The translations under genes were made by a program, and so were the position numbers. The notes under the pieces were generated by a model. The model was not told where the DNA came from. It saw only the letters and a list, made by a program, of their open reading frames with translations, and did not search any database. Of a DNA stretch of 64,000 nt, positions 28,240 through 37,725 are shown one piece after another. Location of the stretch: assembly GCA_027315165.1 (NCBI GenBank), contig DAHUYN010000010.1:1-64000 (forward strand). The letters are read 5' to 3'. How positions within the stretch are numbered: position 1 is the first letter of the stretch; every line of letters starts with the position of its first letter. This stretch comes from Thermoplasmata archaeon (GTDB lineage: Archaea > Thermoplasmatota > Thermoplasmata > Lutacidiplasmatales > UBA184).

Positions 28240-29213
28240 CGCGCCTTCTCCCCGGGCGCGTCGTCGAGCTCGCGGTAGAGGGTCTCGATCTGCTCGAGCT
28301 CCTGGATCTTGGGGGGTTTGCGCATCGTCTCCGGCTTCTTTCGCGCGACCTTGAGCCCCTGCGGGATCTGTCCGAGCATCGCGAGCGGCGACATCGTCTG
28401 GCGCACGAGCTTGAGCTCGTTGAGGATCCCCCGATCGCGGAGGTTCTCCTTGAACCCGAGGGCGTGACGGGAGCCGTTCTCGGTCGCGCCCTGCGCCGCG
28501 ATGGCCATCTCCTTGAGGTCGCGGATCCGCTGCGACGGCTGGACGTCCTTCGGGCACGCCTCGGTGCAGAGGTGGCAGCGAAGGCAGAGCCAGAGCCCCT
28601 CGGTCTGGATCCGCACGAGGCGGTCCTGGCGCGCGCTGTCGCGGGGGTCGACGACGAACCGATAGAGCTTGGCGAGCGCCATCGGGCCGGGGAAGCTCGC
28701 GTCGGCCTCGACGGCGGGGCAGGCGGAGTAGCAGGCGCCGCAGGCGATGCACCGGGGGGTCTCCTTGAACCGCTCGACCTCCACCGGGGTCATCGGCGTC
28801 TCCCGGTCGGCCGGCATCGGGTGCCGCGGGTCGGTGATGAGGTGGGGCTCGAGCTTTCGGTAGTGACCCCAGAAGGGGGACATCTCGACGACGAGGTCGC
28901 GGAGGACCGGCAGGCTCCGCATCGGCTCGATGACGATCTTCCCGTGCTTTTCGACCTCGGGGCCGACCGGGGTCTGGCAGACGAGGCGGCTCTTCGAGTT
29001 GACGACCATCGCGCAGGAGCCGCAGATCGCGCTCCGGCACGAGTAGCGCATCGTGAGCGTCGGGTCCCGGTCGGCGCGGATCTGCAGGAGCGCGGTGAGG
29101 ATCGGCGTGTGCGGGGCGAGGTCGAGCTCGAAGCGGTCGTAGTGGGGCTTTGCGTCGTGGGTCGGGTCGAACCGGTAGACCTCGATGGGCACCTTGACCC
29201 GCGCTGCTGCCAT
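28236..29213 (-). CDS. sdhB: Succinate dehydrogenase/fumarate reductase iron-sulfur subunit
   Basis: 325 aa, longer than classic SdhB (~240) because of a C-terminal ~80-residue helical tail. The plant-ferredoxin cluster is in YSCRSAICGSCAMVVNSK with the fourth Cys in RLVC. Then CIACGACYSACP and CLRCHLCTEACP follow. The second of these has C-x2-C-x2-C-x3-C, so it offers four cysteines where bacterial SdhB holds a [3Fe-4S] centre, consistent with a second [4Fe-4S] cluster as in archaeal SdhABE enzymes. Overlaps sdhA (TGATG) and sdhE (ATGA). Confidence 0.93.
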   Translation of the reverse strand: MAAARVKVPIEVYRFDPTHDAKPHYDRFELDLAPHTPILTALLQIRADRDPTLTMRYSCRSAICGSCAMVVNSKSRLVCQTPVGPEVEKHGKIVIEPMRSLPVLRDLVVEMSPFWGHYRKLEPHLITDPRHPMPADRETPMTPVEVERFKETPRCIACGACYSACPAVEADASFPGPMALAKLYRFVVDPRDSARQDRLVRIQTEGLWLCLRCHLCTEACPKDVQPSQRIRDLKEMAIAAQGATENGSRHALGFKENLRDRGILNELKLVRQTMSPLAMLGQIPQGLKVARKKPETMRKPPKIQELEQIETLYRELDDAPGEKAR

Positions 29214-30886
29214 CAGTACACCCGCTCCTTCGGCTCCCACCGCGTGTAGGCGACCGGCGCATAGCTCAACGTCGGGCCCTCCGGGCCCGGCCGCGCGATC
29301 GTGTGCCGCATCCAGTTGACGTCGTCGCGCTTGGGGTAGTCGAGGCGCGTGTGCGCGCCCCGGCTCTCCGTCCGCGCGAGCGCGCCGACGACGATCACCT
29401 CGGCGAGGTCGAGCATGTGGCCGGTCTCGAGCGCATCGGTGAGATGGAGGTTGTAGACCCGCGAGGTCTCGGAGATGCGAACGTTCTCGTAGCGGCGCTG
29501 GAGCGCGCGGAGACGCCGGAGCGCCTCCTCGAGGTCGCCCGGGCTGCGGTAGATCCCCACGTACCGGTCCATCGTCGCCTGCATCTCGGACCGCAGCGCC
29601 TGCGGCTCCTCGCCGTCCTTCCGCGCGGCCATCGCACGTACGTGGGCGGTCTCGCCTTCGAGGTCCTCGGGGGTCACGGAGGCCGTCGCCGCCGTCTCCG
29701 CGTAGGCGGCGGCCGCGAGGCCGGCCTGCTTGCCGAAGACGAGCGTCTCGAGCAGCGAGTTGCCGCCGAGGCGGTTCGCCCCGTGGATCGACACGCACGC
29801 GGCCTCACCGGCCGCGAAGAGCCCGGGGATCGTCGCCTCGCCGTGGAGGTCCGTCGAGATCCCGCCCATCATGTAGTGCTGGGCCGGCATCACGGGGATC
29901 GGCTGCGTCACGGGGTCGACGCCGGCGAACGCCCGGGTGAAGTCGCAGATCTCCTGGAGGCGGGTCTCGATCTTCTCGCGACCGAGATGCATCAGCTCGA
30001 GGTGGACGTAGCGGCCGGGGAACCCGCGTCCCTCCTGGACCTCGGTCCAGATCGCGCGCGAGACGACGTCCCGTGACGCCAGATCGAGGACGTGGGGCGC
30101 GTAGCGGGACATGAACCGCTCGCCGTTGGCGTTCTTGAGGATCCCGCCCTCGCCCCGCGCCCCCTCGGTGATGAGGATCGACGACTCCAGGAGCGCGGTC
30201 GGGTGGAACTGGACGAACTCCATGTCCTTGAGCGCGGCCCCGGCGCGGTAGGCGGCCGCGAGGCCGTCTCCCGTGCAGCTGTGCGCGTTCGTCGTCCGGC
30301 CGTAGATGCGGCCCGCCGGGCCCGTCGCGAGGACGACGGCCTTCGCGGCGATCGCCGCGAAGTCGCCGTGGCGTCGGTCGAAGGCGACGATCCCCTGGAC
30401 GCGGCCGTCGTGGACGACGAGGCTCGTGAGGTCCCACTCCTCGTAGATCGTGAAGCTCTCCGTCCCGAGCCGTTCGTAGAGCGCCTGGAGGAGCGCGAGA
30501 CCCGTCCGGTCCGCCGCGTAGATCGTCCTCGGAAAGCCGGCGCCGCCGAACGGCCGTCGCGCGAGGCTGCCGTCGTCGGCCCTCGAGAAGATCGTGCCGA
30601 AGTGCTCCATCTCGACGACCGTCGGGCCGGCCTCGCGACAGAAGAACTCGATCGCGTCCTGGTCTCCGAGGTAGTCGGAGCCCTTGACCGTGTCGTAGAT
30701 GTGCGTGTCGACGGAGTCCTCCTTCCCGACGGCGGCGTTGATCCCGCCCTGGGCGGCGCCCGAGTGGGAGCGGAGCGGGTGGAGCTTCGTCACGATCGCG
30801 ACGTCGCGCCCGGCCTCGATCGCGGCGAGGGCGGCCCGCTGTCCGGCGAGCCCGGCTCCGACGACAACGACATCGTGACGCTGCAT
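29213..30886 (-). CDS. sdhA: Succinate dehydrogenase/fumarate reductase flavoprotein subunit
   Basis: 557 aa. FAD-binding [17 protein letters not shown] near residue 10; [13 protein letters not shown] near 40 contains the histidine that carries covalent [25 protein letters not shown] and AQHYMMGGI hold substrate and proton-transfer residues; [13 protein letters not shown] is the second nucleotide contact. Oxidises succinate or reduces fumarate. The ATG at 30886 starts right at the FAD motif. First gene of sdhA-sdhB-sdhE-TMEM175. No sdhC/sdhD membrane anchors are encoded in the cluster. Confidence 0.95.
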   Translation of the reverse strand: MQRHDVVVVGAGLAGQRAALAAIEAGRDVAIVTKLHPLRSHSGAAQGGINAAVGKEDSVDTHIYDTVKGSDYLGDQDAIEFFCREAGPTVVEMEHFGTIFSRADDGSLARRPFGGAGFPRTIYAADRTGLALLQALYERLGTESFTIYEEWDLTSLVVHDGRVQGIVAFDRRHGDFAAIAAKAVVLATGPAGRIYGRTTNAHSCTGDGLAAAYRAGAALKDMEFVQFHPTALLESSILITEGARGEGGILKNANGERFMSRYAPHVLDLASRDVVSRAIWTEVQEGRGFPGRYVHLELMHLGREKIETRLQEICDFTRAFAGVDPVTQPIPVMPAQHYMMGGISTDLHGEATIPGLFAAGEAACVSIHGANRLGGNSLLETLVFGKQAGLAAAAYAETAATASVTPEDLEGETAHVRAMAARKDGEEPQALRSEMQATMDRYVGIYRSPGDLEEALRRLRALQRRYENVRISETSRVYNLHLTDALETGHMLDLAEVIVVGALARTESRGAHTRLDYPKRDDVNWMRHTIARPGPEGPTLSYAPVAYTRWEPKERVY

Positions 30887-30920
30887 CGAGGGAACTCCGC
30901 GCGCGCTGGAGCGATGGGCA

Positions 30921-30928
30921 GGTAAAGC
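30921..30928 (-). promoter_or_regulatory. TATA-like box of the sdh operon
   Basis: GCTTTACC with CGAAAC just upstream on the minus strand, 35-42 nt before the sdhA ATG. Confidence 0.45.
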
Positions 30929-30999
30929 GTTTCGCGCCTCGCGGGCGAGAGGTCTCGCCGACCGCGAGCCCGTCCGGGTCCCGCGGTCGGGCCGAGCGG

Positions 31000-31773
31000 C
31001 TACTGGGGGGGAGGCGGCGGCGGCGGGGGCGGGGGCGCCGTGCCGCCGGCGGGCGCCGACGGGGGCGACGCCATCGGCGGCGTCATCGGCGGCTGCTGGC
31101 GCTTGCGACGGCTCACGACGACCAGGACGACGACCACGACGACGATGACAACGATGACGACCACCATGAGGATCGCCGCGAGGACCCACCAGGCGAGCGC
31201 GGTCCCGAGCGTGGCGCTCGTGCAGTTGGCGTTGAGGCAGGTGCCCGAGCCACCCCCGTTGACGAAGTCAGAGCCGATCCAGCTCGCGCTCCCCGAGCCC
31301 GAGCTCCCGGAGTAGGCCTCGGCGTTCGCGGTGAAGCTGCCCGAGGTCGGGAGGGACGTCTTGTTCAGCTGGAACTGGAGCGAGGAGCCCGAGTTCGTGA
31401 TCGTCCCCGCGACGTTCCCGTAGCCGTAGGAACCGGCGGCGCTCGAGAACCAGAGCCCCGTGACGTTGCCGTCGAACTCGACGTAGGCCGTGGCGCTCGA
31501 GGAGGAGGAGCCCCCCGAGTAGAAGAAGTAGAAGTCCGAGCTCGACGAGAGCGAGACCTGCCCGCTGACCGTCAGCGTCACGAGGACCGTCGCGCCGTTG
31601 TCGCTCGTCGTGAGGCCGACGAGGTCGACCGCACCGTTGACCCCGGAGGCTCCCTGGGAGAAGCTCAGATTGTAACCCGTCCCCGAGGCGCTCGCGAGCG
31701 GCACGAGCACCACGAGGGCGGCGAGAAGCCAGCTGGCGGCGGCGGCGACCTTGAGGGACCGAGGCAGCGGCAC
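31000..31773 (-). CDS. Secreted, membrane-anchored Ser/Gly-rich protein with a poly-proline tail
   Basis: 257 aa. Signal peptide at residues 1-30 (basic start, then [20 protein letters not shown]). The outer part (31-190) is rich in Ser, Gly, Thr and aromatic residues with beta-strand periodicity and a likely disulfide pair C-x4-C (CLNANC). A single long membrane segment (about 195-222, Val/Ile-rich) is followed by SRRKRQQPP and ends in ten or more prolines inside the cell. Domain family not recognised. GTG start after an AAAAAG stretch. Probably a type I surface protein. Confidence 0.72.
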   Translation of the reverse strand: MPLPRSLKVAAAASWLLAALVVLVPLASASGTGYNLSFSQGASGVNGAVDLVGLTTSDNGATVLVTLTVSGQVSLSSSSDFYFFYSGGSSSSSATAYVEFDGNVTGLWFSSAAGSYGYGNVAGTITNSGSSLQFQLNKTSLPTSGSFTANAEAYSGSSGSGSASWIGSDFVNGGGSGTCLNANCTSATLGTALAWWVLAAILMVVVIVVIVVVVVVLVVVSRRKRQQPPMTPPMASPPSAPAGGTAPPPPPPPPPPQ

Positions 31774-31855
31774 CCGGAGCCTGACCGCCTCCCCCTTTTT
31801 CTTCGTTGGGGTCGAGGGTCCGCCGGCCGTGGGCGCCCGGCTCGGCGGGCGGAGG

Positions 31856-31863
31856 GATTATCA
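31856..31863 (+). promoter_or_regulatory. TATA box of the 167-aa gene
   Basis: GATTATCA, 27-34 nt before the ATG at 31890, divergent from the secreted-protein gene. Confidence 0.5.
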
Positions 31864-31889
31864 CCGAGGAGCGGGGTGCCGCCGGACCG

Positions 31890-32393
31890 ATGGCCGAGCG
31901 TCCGAACCCGCCGCGAGAGATCGCGCCGCCGCTCCCTCCGCCCACGCCGACCACGGTCGCGCTCGAGGTCGCGGAGGAGGCCGGCGCGACGTTCGACGAG
32001 CTCGGCACGCACCTCAGCGAGCGGCGGGAGTTCGCGGAGATCCGGCTCGAGCCCGTGCGCCCCCTCGCGATGGTCGAGCGCCAGCCCGGGACCCTCGTCT
32101 GGTCGCGCCGGGCGGCGGTCGTCGCCGCGGGGGCCAGCGGTCGGGTGGCCGGGGCCGGCAGCGGGTTCACGGTCTTCTACGCGGTCCTCCCCGGCGTCGA
32201 CGAGGCATCACCGCCGGCCGACTCGGACACGCCGATCGTCGGCCTCCGCTGGTCGGACTTCGCCTACGCCGAGCCGGTCCGGGGCCCCCCACGATCGATG
32301 CTGATGGTCCGCACCGACTCGCCCCGGTTCACCGGGGTCGCTCGCGCCTTCGGCGAGAAGCTGCGCGCGGCGTTCGAGACCGAGGGCGAGTAG
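31890..32393 (+). CDS. Hypothetical protein
   Basis: 167 aa, cytoplasmic by sequence (no signal or membrane helix). The first ~22 residues are Pro-rich. The rest alternates short strands and helices: FAEIRLEPVRPLAMVERQ, LVWSRRAAVVAAGAS, FTVFYAVLPGVD, then WSDFAYAEPVRG and a C-terminal helix RAFGEKLRAAFE. I recognise no family or catalytic motif. Start fixed by the TATA box. The next promoter begins 29 nt after its stop, so it is probably transcribed alone. Confidence 0.55.
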   Translation: MAERPNPPREIAPPLPPPTPTTVALEVAEEAGATFDELGTHLSERREFAEIRLEPVRPLAMVERQPGTLVWSRRAAVVAAGASGRVAGAGSGFTVFYAVLPGVDEASPPADSDTPIVGLRWSDFAYAEPVRGPPRSMLMVRTDSPRFTGVARAFGEKLRAAFETEGE

Positions 32394-32422
32394 CCCCCCA
32401 CAAAAGCCTCTCCCGACGGAGG

Positions 32423-32430
32423 CTATAAAC
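32423..32430 (+). promoter_or_regulatory. TATA box of the ABC transporter operon
   Basis: CTATAAAC, 26-33 nt before the ATG at 32456: ideal spacing for a leaderless archaeal transcript. Confidence 0.65.
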
Positions 32431-32455
32431 GGCCCGCGCCGCCCTTCCGGGTCCG

Positions 32456-33271
32456 ATGGGATCGGCGACCGGCGCCCCGCTGCCCGCCGCGCCGCCTCCG
32501 CCCGACGCGGCGCTCGAGGTCCGCGGGGTCTCGAAGTCGTTCGGCTTCGTCCACGCGCTCGAGGGGGTCTCGTTCGCGCTCCGTCCCGGCGAGATCGTCG
32601 GGCTCCTGGGGCCGAACGGCGCGGGGAAGTCGACGGCGATGAAGCTGATCCTCGGGCTCCTCCGGCCGGACGCCGGCGACATCCGCCTCTTCGGCCGCGA
32701 TGTCCACGCCGAGCCGCTCGTGGCCAAGCAGCAGGTCGGCTACGTGCCGGAGAGCCCGCAGCTCTACGAGTTCCTCACGGGCGCGGAGTACCTCGATTTC
32801 ATCGCCGACATGTACGGGATGGCGGGCGACGGCCGGCAGGAGCGGATCGGTCGGTTCGTCGCGGCGCTCGAGCTCACCGGGCACGAGAACTCGATGCTGA
32901 GCGGCTACTCGATGGGGATGAAGCAGAAGGTCGCGCTCACCTCGGCGCTCCTCCACCGGCCCCGGCTCCTCGTGCTCGACGAGCCGCTCAACGGGCTGGA
33001 CCCGCGCTCGGCCCGCATCGTCAAGGACCTCCTCAAGAGCCTCGCCGCGCGAGAGGGCGTCGCGGTCCTCTTCAGTACCCACGTGCTCGAGATCGCTCAA
33101 GCGATCTGCGACCGGATCGTCATCCTCCACCGGGGCCGCGTCCTCGCGACCGGAACGGTCGGGGCGCTCCGGGACTCCGTCGGTCGTCCGGGCTCCGGCC
33201 TCGAGGAGGTCTTCCTGAGCCTCACCGGGACCGAGGACATCCAGGGCGTCGTCGACGCGCTCGCCCGGTAG
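32456..33271 (+). CDS. ABC transporter ATP-binding protein
   Basis: 271 aa. Walker A GPNGAGKST near residue 55, Q-loop region VGYVPESPQLYEFLTG, signature LSGYSMGMKQKVAL (LSGYS in place of LSGGQ, common in ABC-2/DrrA-type exporters), Walker B LLVLDEPLNGLDP and switch histidine in FSTHVLE. The first ~18 residues are Ala/Pro-rich. The next gene, 6 nt away, encodes the membrane partner, so the pair is a two-gene exporter; the cargo is unknown. Confidence 0.92.
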   Translation: MGSATGAPLPAAPPPPDAALEVRGVSKSFGFVHALEGVSFALRPGEIVGLLGPNGAGKSTAMKLILGLLRPDAGDIRLFGRDVHAEPLVAKQQVGYVPESPQLYEFLTGAEYLDFIADMYGMAGDGRQERIGRFVAALELTGHENSMLSGYSMGMKQKVALTSALLHRPRLLVLDEPLNGLDPRSARIVKDLLKSLAAREGVAVLFSTHVLEIAQAICDRIVILHRGRVLATGTVGALRDSVGRPGSGLEEVFLSLTGTEDIQGVVDALAR

Positions 33272-33277
33272 GCGACG

Positions 33278-34906
33278 ATGGACCTTCGACGAGTCTACCG
33301 GCTCGCCTGGGTCCTCGTCGCCTCCCAGCTCCGTTCCGGTCGCAGCGGCTCCGACCCGACGAGCCTGTGGGGCCGCCCGAGCCTCCTCGCGCTCGTCGAT
33401 GCGGTGGCCCTCGCGGTCGTGGCGCTCCTCGCCGACGCGGCCGCGAACGCGATCGCCCGTGTCGACGCGTCGGCCCTCGCCTTCGTGGCGCCGCTGCTGC
33501 TCGCCTTCCTCCCGCTGTTCGCGCTCGGGATCGTCCTCGTCGCCGGCGTGATGTTCGAGCTGTCGACGACGACGAGGTTCTCGACGAGCGATGCGGCGAA
33601 CTGGCTCCCCCTCTCGCCGGTCGAGTACGTCGTCGCCTCGGCGAGCGCCGCGGCCTACTCCTACTCGACGATCCTGGCCGTCGGGCTCGGCGTCGGCCTC
33701 GGCCTCGCCCTCGTCACGGGCCTCGTCGCGGCCTTCCTCCTCGCGGCGGTCCTTTCGGTCCTCTCGCTCCTCTTGGGTGGGCTTCTCATCGAGATGCTCC
33801 GGGCCTCGACGCAACGCCTCTCGACGGTCGTCGCGCGACGGACCGGCCGGGCGACCCTCGTCCTCCGGATCCTCCTGTTCCTGGTCGTGATCCTCGCGTT
33901 CCAGTCGGCCTTCAACCCCATCTTCCTCCTCGACCTCCTCCGCGGCTACGCCGGGATCGGACCCTACGGCGCGCTCGTGCCGCTGCTCTGGGCGCCGAGG
34001 TCGGTCCAGGCGTTCCTCGACGGCGACCTCCTGCTCTCCGGGGCCCTCGCGGCGCTGGACCTGCTCCTGATCGGACTGGCCGTGTGGGCCGCGGTCGGGC
34101 TCCGGGTCCGCTTCTGGGTCCCGGTCGCCGCGGAGCTCCGGCTCGAGGAGCACCGGTACGCGGCGCCGCACCCCCTCCTCCGGCGCCTCGGGCTCACGCC
34201 CCGCGAGGCCTCGCTCGTCTCCAAGGACCTCAAGGGTTTGGTCCGCCGCCGCGAGCTCCTCCCGATCCTCGTCACGCCGCTCGTCATCGCGCTGTTCTCG
34301 GCGTTCTCGAGCGTCGGCACGGGCGGGGTCGGCCCGGGCTCGGCGCTCGGGGTCGGTATCCTGGTCGCCTGGATCCCCGGGTTCTTCGCGCTCCTCCTGG
34401 CGAGCGCGAGCTTCGGCCAGGAGCGGCGCTCGATCCAGATGCTGTTCGCGCTCCCGCTCCCGCCGTCGAGCGTCTTCCGGGCCAAGCTCGCCGTCGCGCT
34501 CCTGCCCGCCGTCGTCTTTGGAGGCCTCTTCTGGGCGATCGCCGAGGGTCTCGAGCGCCTCCCGGCGCTCGGCGCCGTCGTGCTCCTCGCCATCGTCCTC
34601 GGGCTCGCCCCGATCGGCGCGTTCCTGGGTCTCGGCGCCGCCGCCCGCTGGTCCGACTTCCAGGAGCGACCGAGGCCGCAGTTCGTGCGGCCGCTGCCGA
34701 TGCTCGGGATGCTGTTCCTCGGCATGGCGCTCGACTTCGGGATCGGCCTCCCCGTGCTCCTCTGGGCGATCGTCGGGGCGCCGCTCGGCGGGGCGTCGCT
34801 CCTCTCCGTCGCGGTGCCGGTGGCGCTGCTGCTCGTCCTTCTCCCGGTGCTGCTCGTGCTCGCCCGGCGCGCGACGTTGCGCTTTCTGGCCGAGCTCCCC
34901 GTGTAG
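33278..34906 (+). CDS. ABC-2 type transporter permease-like protein
   Basis: 542 aa with around 12-14 hydrophobic segments in two clusters (about residues 40-230 and 330-535), separated by a basic region EEHRYAAPHPLLRRLGLTPR that may contact the ATPase. FGQERRSIQMLFALPLPPSSVFRAK resembles the cytosolic coupling loop found in ABC-2 permeases (ExxxxxxxxlplP). Fused double-permease architecture fits a homologue of large archaeal exporters. Starts with ATG 6 nt after the ATPase gene. Confidence 0.8.
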   Translation: MDLRRVYRLAWVLVASQLRSGRSGSDPTSLWGRPSLLALVDAVALAVVALLADAAANAIARVDASALAFVAPLLLAFLPLFALGIVLVAGVMFELSTTTRFSTSDAANWLPLSPVEYVVASASAAAYSYSTILAVGLGVGLGLALVTGLVAAFLLAAVLSVLSLLLGGLLIEMLRASTQRLSTVVARRTGRATLVLRILLFLVVILAFQSAFNPIFLLDLLRGYAGIGPYGALVPLLWAPRSVQAFLDGDLLLSGALAALDLLLIGLAVWAAVGLRVRFWVPVAAELRLEEHRYAAPHPLLRRLGLTPREASLVSKDLKGLVRRRELLPILVTPLVIALFSAFSSVGTGGVGPGSALGVGILVAWIPGFFALLLASASFGQERRSIQMLFALPLPPSSVFRAKLAVALLPAVVFGGLFWAIAEGLERLPALGAVVLLAIVLGLAPIGAFLGLGAAARWSDFQERPRPQFVRPLPMLGMLFLGMALDFGIGLPVLLWAIVGAPLGGASLLSVAVPVALLLVLLPVLLVLARRATLRFLAELPV

Positions 34907-34966
34907 CCCCGCCGGCCGTGCGCGGTCGGGAAAGCGGGTGGCCTCGGAGTAACCCTCGCGCGAGCG

Positions 34967-34974
34967 CTTATATA
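34967..34974 (+). promoter_or_regulatory. TATA box of psmB
   Basis: CTTATATA, 48-55 nt before the psmB ATG, predicting a leader of about 22 nt that contains the GGAAGGT ribosome-binding site. Confidence 0.65.
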
Positions 34975-35021
34975 CCGACCTTCGGTCCCCCGCTCCGTTT
35001 CTCCTCGTCTTGGGAAGGTCC

Positions 35022-35693
35022 ATGCAGGGAAGGCTGGCGGGTCACGAGATCGAGCTGCTGAAGGGTACGACCACGATCGGCATCGTCTGCAAGGACGGTG
35101 TCGTGCTCGCCACCGAGCGGCGGGCGACGGCGGGCAACCTGATCGCGAACAAGATGACCCAGAAGCTGTTCAAGATCGACAGCAACATCGGGGTCACCGT
35201 CGCGGGCCTCGTCGGCGACGCGCAGGTCCTCGCGCGATACCTCCGGGCGGAGGTCGCGCTCTACCGACTCCGGCGCAACGGCCTCCTCTCGGCCGAGGGC
35301 GCGGCGACGCTCTTGGCCAACATCCTCAGCGGCAACCGGATGTTCCCCTACTACGCGTGGATGCTCCTCGGGGGCGTCGACGCGAGGGGCGGTCACGTCT
35401 TCTCGGTCGACCCGGCGGGCGGCTCCATCGAGGACCGGTTCGTCTCCGTCGGCTCGGGCTCGACGTTCGCCTACGGCCTTCTCGAGGAGGGCTACTCGCG
35501 GGACATGAGCCTCTCGGACGGGGTCGATCTCGCGCTCCGCGGGCTCACGGCGGCGATGAAGCGGGACTCGGCGTCGGGCGATGGGTATATTATCCACACC
35601 ATCACCTCCAAGGAGTACAAGGAGTACTCCGAGGACGAGATCAACAAGCGCCTCAAGGCGCTCAAGATCCCGCTCCCGCCGGCCCTCCCCTGA
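35022..35693 (+). CDS. psmB: Proteasome beta subunit
   Basis: 223 aa. A 15-residue propeptide (MQGRLAGHEIELLKG) precedes the mature catalytic Thr16 in TTTIGIVCKDG. Glu17 (mature numbering, in ATERRAT) and Lys33 (NKMTQK) complete the active site. GSGSTFAYGLLEEGYSRDMS and the final helix are also typical. It forms the inner rings of the 20S proteasome; the alpha subunit is not in this window. ATG selected by GGAAGGT upstream; two further in-frame codons upstream have no support. Confidence 0.95.
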   Translation: MQGRLAGHEIELLKGTTTIGIVCKDGVVLATERRATAGNLIANKMTQKLFKIDSNIGVTVAGLVGDAQVLARYLRAEVALYRLRRNGLLSAEGAATLLANILSGNRMFPYYAWMLLGGVDARGGHVFSVDPAGGSIEDRFVSVGSGSTFAYGLLEEGYSRDMSLSDGVDLALRGLTAAMKRDSASGDGYIIHTITSKEYKEYSEDEINKRLKALKIPLPPALP

Positions 35694-35748
35694 ACCTCCC
35701 TCCCCGATCCGGGCCCAACCCCTTCCGCGCAACCCCTTCGTCGTGCGA

Positions 35749-37653
35749 ATGAGTTACGACTCGCTCCTAGAGCAAACCCAACAGGCGCTGCGTGAGGTCC
35801 TGCCGGAGACCATCGAGGTCACCGACATCGAGCTCGAGGGCCCCCACATCGTCCTCTACACAAAGCATCTCGAGGCGTTCCTCTCGGGCGGCGACTACCT
35901 GCGGCAGATCGCGCAGCGGCTGCGACGGCGGGTCCTGGTCCGCTCCGACCCCGCCACGCTCATCGACCCCAAGGAGGCCGAACGGTCGATCCGCGAGCTG
36001 ATCCCCGCGGAGGCCGAGATCTCGGCGCTGTTCTTCGAGCCCGAGACCGGCGAGGTCACGATCGAGGCGGCGAACCCCGGCGCGGCCATCGGCCGCCAGG
36101 GGGCGGTCCTCAACGAGCTCAAGAAGCGGATCGGCTGGGTCCCGACGGTCCAGCGGACGCCGCCGATCCCCTCAAAGACCGTCGAGGAGGTCCGGATCCA
36201 CCTCCGGCACCACTTCGAGGAGCGCCGCACGTTCCTCAAGAAGGTCGGGGTCCGCATCGCCCGGGACCGGCTCCCCGAGAAGATCTGGGCCCGGAACACC
36301 GCGCTCGGCGGCTACCGGGAGGTCGGCCGGAGCGCGCACCTGCTCACGACCCAGAACTCGAAGGTGTTGATCGACTGCGGGATCGACCCGGGGTCGGACC
36401 GGACGCCGTTCTTCAACGCCCCCGAGCTCCTGCCGCTCGACTCGCTCGACGCCGTCGTCGTCACGCACGCCCACCTGGACCACTGCGGCCTGATCCCCGT
36501 GCTGCTCAAGTACGGCTACCACGGGCCCGTCTACTGCACGGCGCCGACGCGGGACCTGATGACGCTCATGCTCCTGGACGCGATCAAGGTGACGAACCAG
36601 GAGGCCCGCAAGGGGCTCTACGACTCCTCGCATGTTCGCGAGCTCGTGAACCGGACGGTGCCGCTCCGATGGGGCGAGACGACCGACATCGCCCCGGACA
36701 TGCGCCTCACGCTCCACAACGCCGGGCACATCCTCGGCTCGTCGATGGCCCACTTCCACCTCGGCGACGGCGACTACAACCTGGCCTACAGCGGCGACAT
36801 CAAGTTCGAGCGGAGCTGGCTGTTCAATCCGGCGGCGAACCGGTTCCCGAGGCTCGAGACGCTCATCCTCGAGTCGACCTACGGCGGCTACCGCGACGTC
36901 CAGCCGCCGCGACAGCAGGCGACCGAGGAGCTCTGCGCCTTCGCCTCGAAGGTCGTCTCGAGATCGGGCAAGCTCGTCGTCCCCGTCTTTGCGGTCGGAC
37001 GGTCGCAGGAGGTCATGCTCGTCCTCGAGGAGAAGATGCGCGAGGGCAAGATCCCTCGCGTCCCCGTCTACCTCGACGGGATGATCTTCGAGGCGACGGC
37101 GATCCACACCGCCTACCCCGAGTACCTCAACAGCGCGCTCCGCACGCAGATCTTCCAGCAGGGGGACAACCCGTTCCTCTCCGACGTCTTCCACCGCGTC
37201 GACTCGGCCCAGATGCGCTACGACATCCTCGACGCCAAGGAGCCGTGCATCGTCCTCGCGACGTCGGGGATGATGAGCGGCGGCCCCGTGATGGAGTACT
37301 TCCGGGCGTGGGCCCCCGAGGAGCGGAACGGGATCCTGTTCGTCGGCTACCAGGCCGACGGGACCTTCGGCCGCCGCCTGCAGCGGGGGCTCGGCGAGGC
37401 GACGTTCATGGACAGCGGCCGCCCGATCTCCGTCGGGGTCCGGCTCGAGGTCGCGACGATCGAGGGGTTCTCGGGCCACTCGGACCGGGTCCAGCTGATG
37501 AACTACATCGCGAGCGTCGACCCGAGGCCGAGCCGGGTCATCCTCAACCACGGCGAGGAGTCGAAGGCCCTCGACCTCGCGACGAGCCTCCACAAGCGGT
37601 TCAACCTGGAGAGCCGGGTCCCCTACAACCTCGAGGCCGTGCGCCTGATCTAG
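35749..37653 (+). CDS. aCPSF1-type beta-CASP ribonuclease (transcription termination factor)
   Basis: 634 aa. Two N-terminal KH-like domains (about residues 1-175; GAAIGRQGAVLNEL is a GXXG loop) precede a metallo-beta-lactamase core with THAHLDHCG near 239-247, and a beta-CASP domain; NAGHILGSS, AYSGDIKF and the final FSGHSDR are further metal and catalytic motifs. This is the archaeal CPSF73-like factor known to cut transcripts at U-rich 3' ends and terminate transcription. Commonly found beside psmB, as here (55 nt apart, same strand). Its U-rich target preference is notable in so GC-rich a genome. Confidence 0.96.
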   Translation: MSYDSLLEQTQQALREVLPETIEVTDIELEGPHIVLYTKHLEAFLSGGDYLRQIAQRLRRRVLVRSDPATLIDPKEAERSIRELIPAEAEISALFFEPETGEVTIEAANPGAAIGRQGAVLNELKKRIGWVPTVQRTPPIPSKTVEEVRIHLRHHFEERRTFLKKVGVRIARDRLPEKIWARNTALGGYREVGRSAHLLTTQNSKVLIDCGIDPGSDRTPFFNAPELLPLDSLDAVVVTHAHLDHCGLIPVLLKYGYHGPVYCTAPTRDLMTLMLLDAIKVTNQEARKGLYDSSHVRELVNRTVPLRWGETTDIAPDMRLTLHNAGHILGSSMAHFHLGDGDYNLAYSGDIKFERSWLFNPAANRFPRLETLILESTYGGYRDVQPPRQQATEELCAFASKVVSRSGKLVVPVFAVGRSQEVMLVLEEKMREGKIPRVPVYLDGMIFEATAIHTAYPEYLNSALRTQIFQQGDNPFLSDVFHRVDSAQMRYDILDAKEPCIVLATSGMMSGGPVMEYFRAWAPEERNGILFVGYQADGTFGRRLQRGLGEATFMDSGRPISVGVRLEVATIEGFSGHSDRVQLMNYIASVDPRPSRVILNHGEESKALDLATSLHKRFNLESRVPYNLEAVRLI

Positions 37654-37675
37654 CGGTGCGGACGCGGCGCATGAG

Positions 37676-37683
37676 GTTTAGTA
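37676..37683 (+). promoter_or_regulatory. TATA-like box of the phosphatase/phosphodiesterase gene
   Basis: GTTTAGTA, 31-38 nt before the GTG at 37714 and 43-50 nt before the ATG at 37726. Confidence 0.45.
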
Positions 37684-37725
37684 TCTCGCGCCGCTCGTCC
37701 GCCGAGCGTCGGCGTGGAAGTCTCG

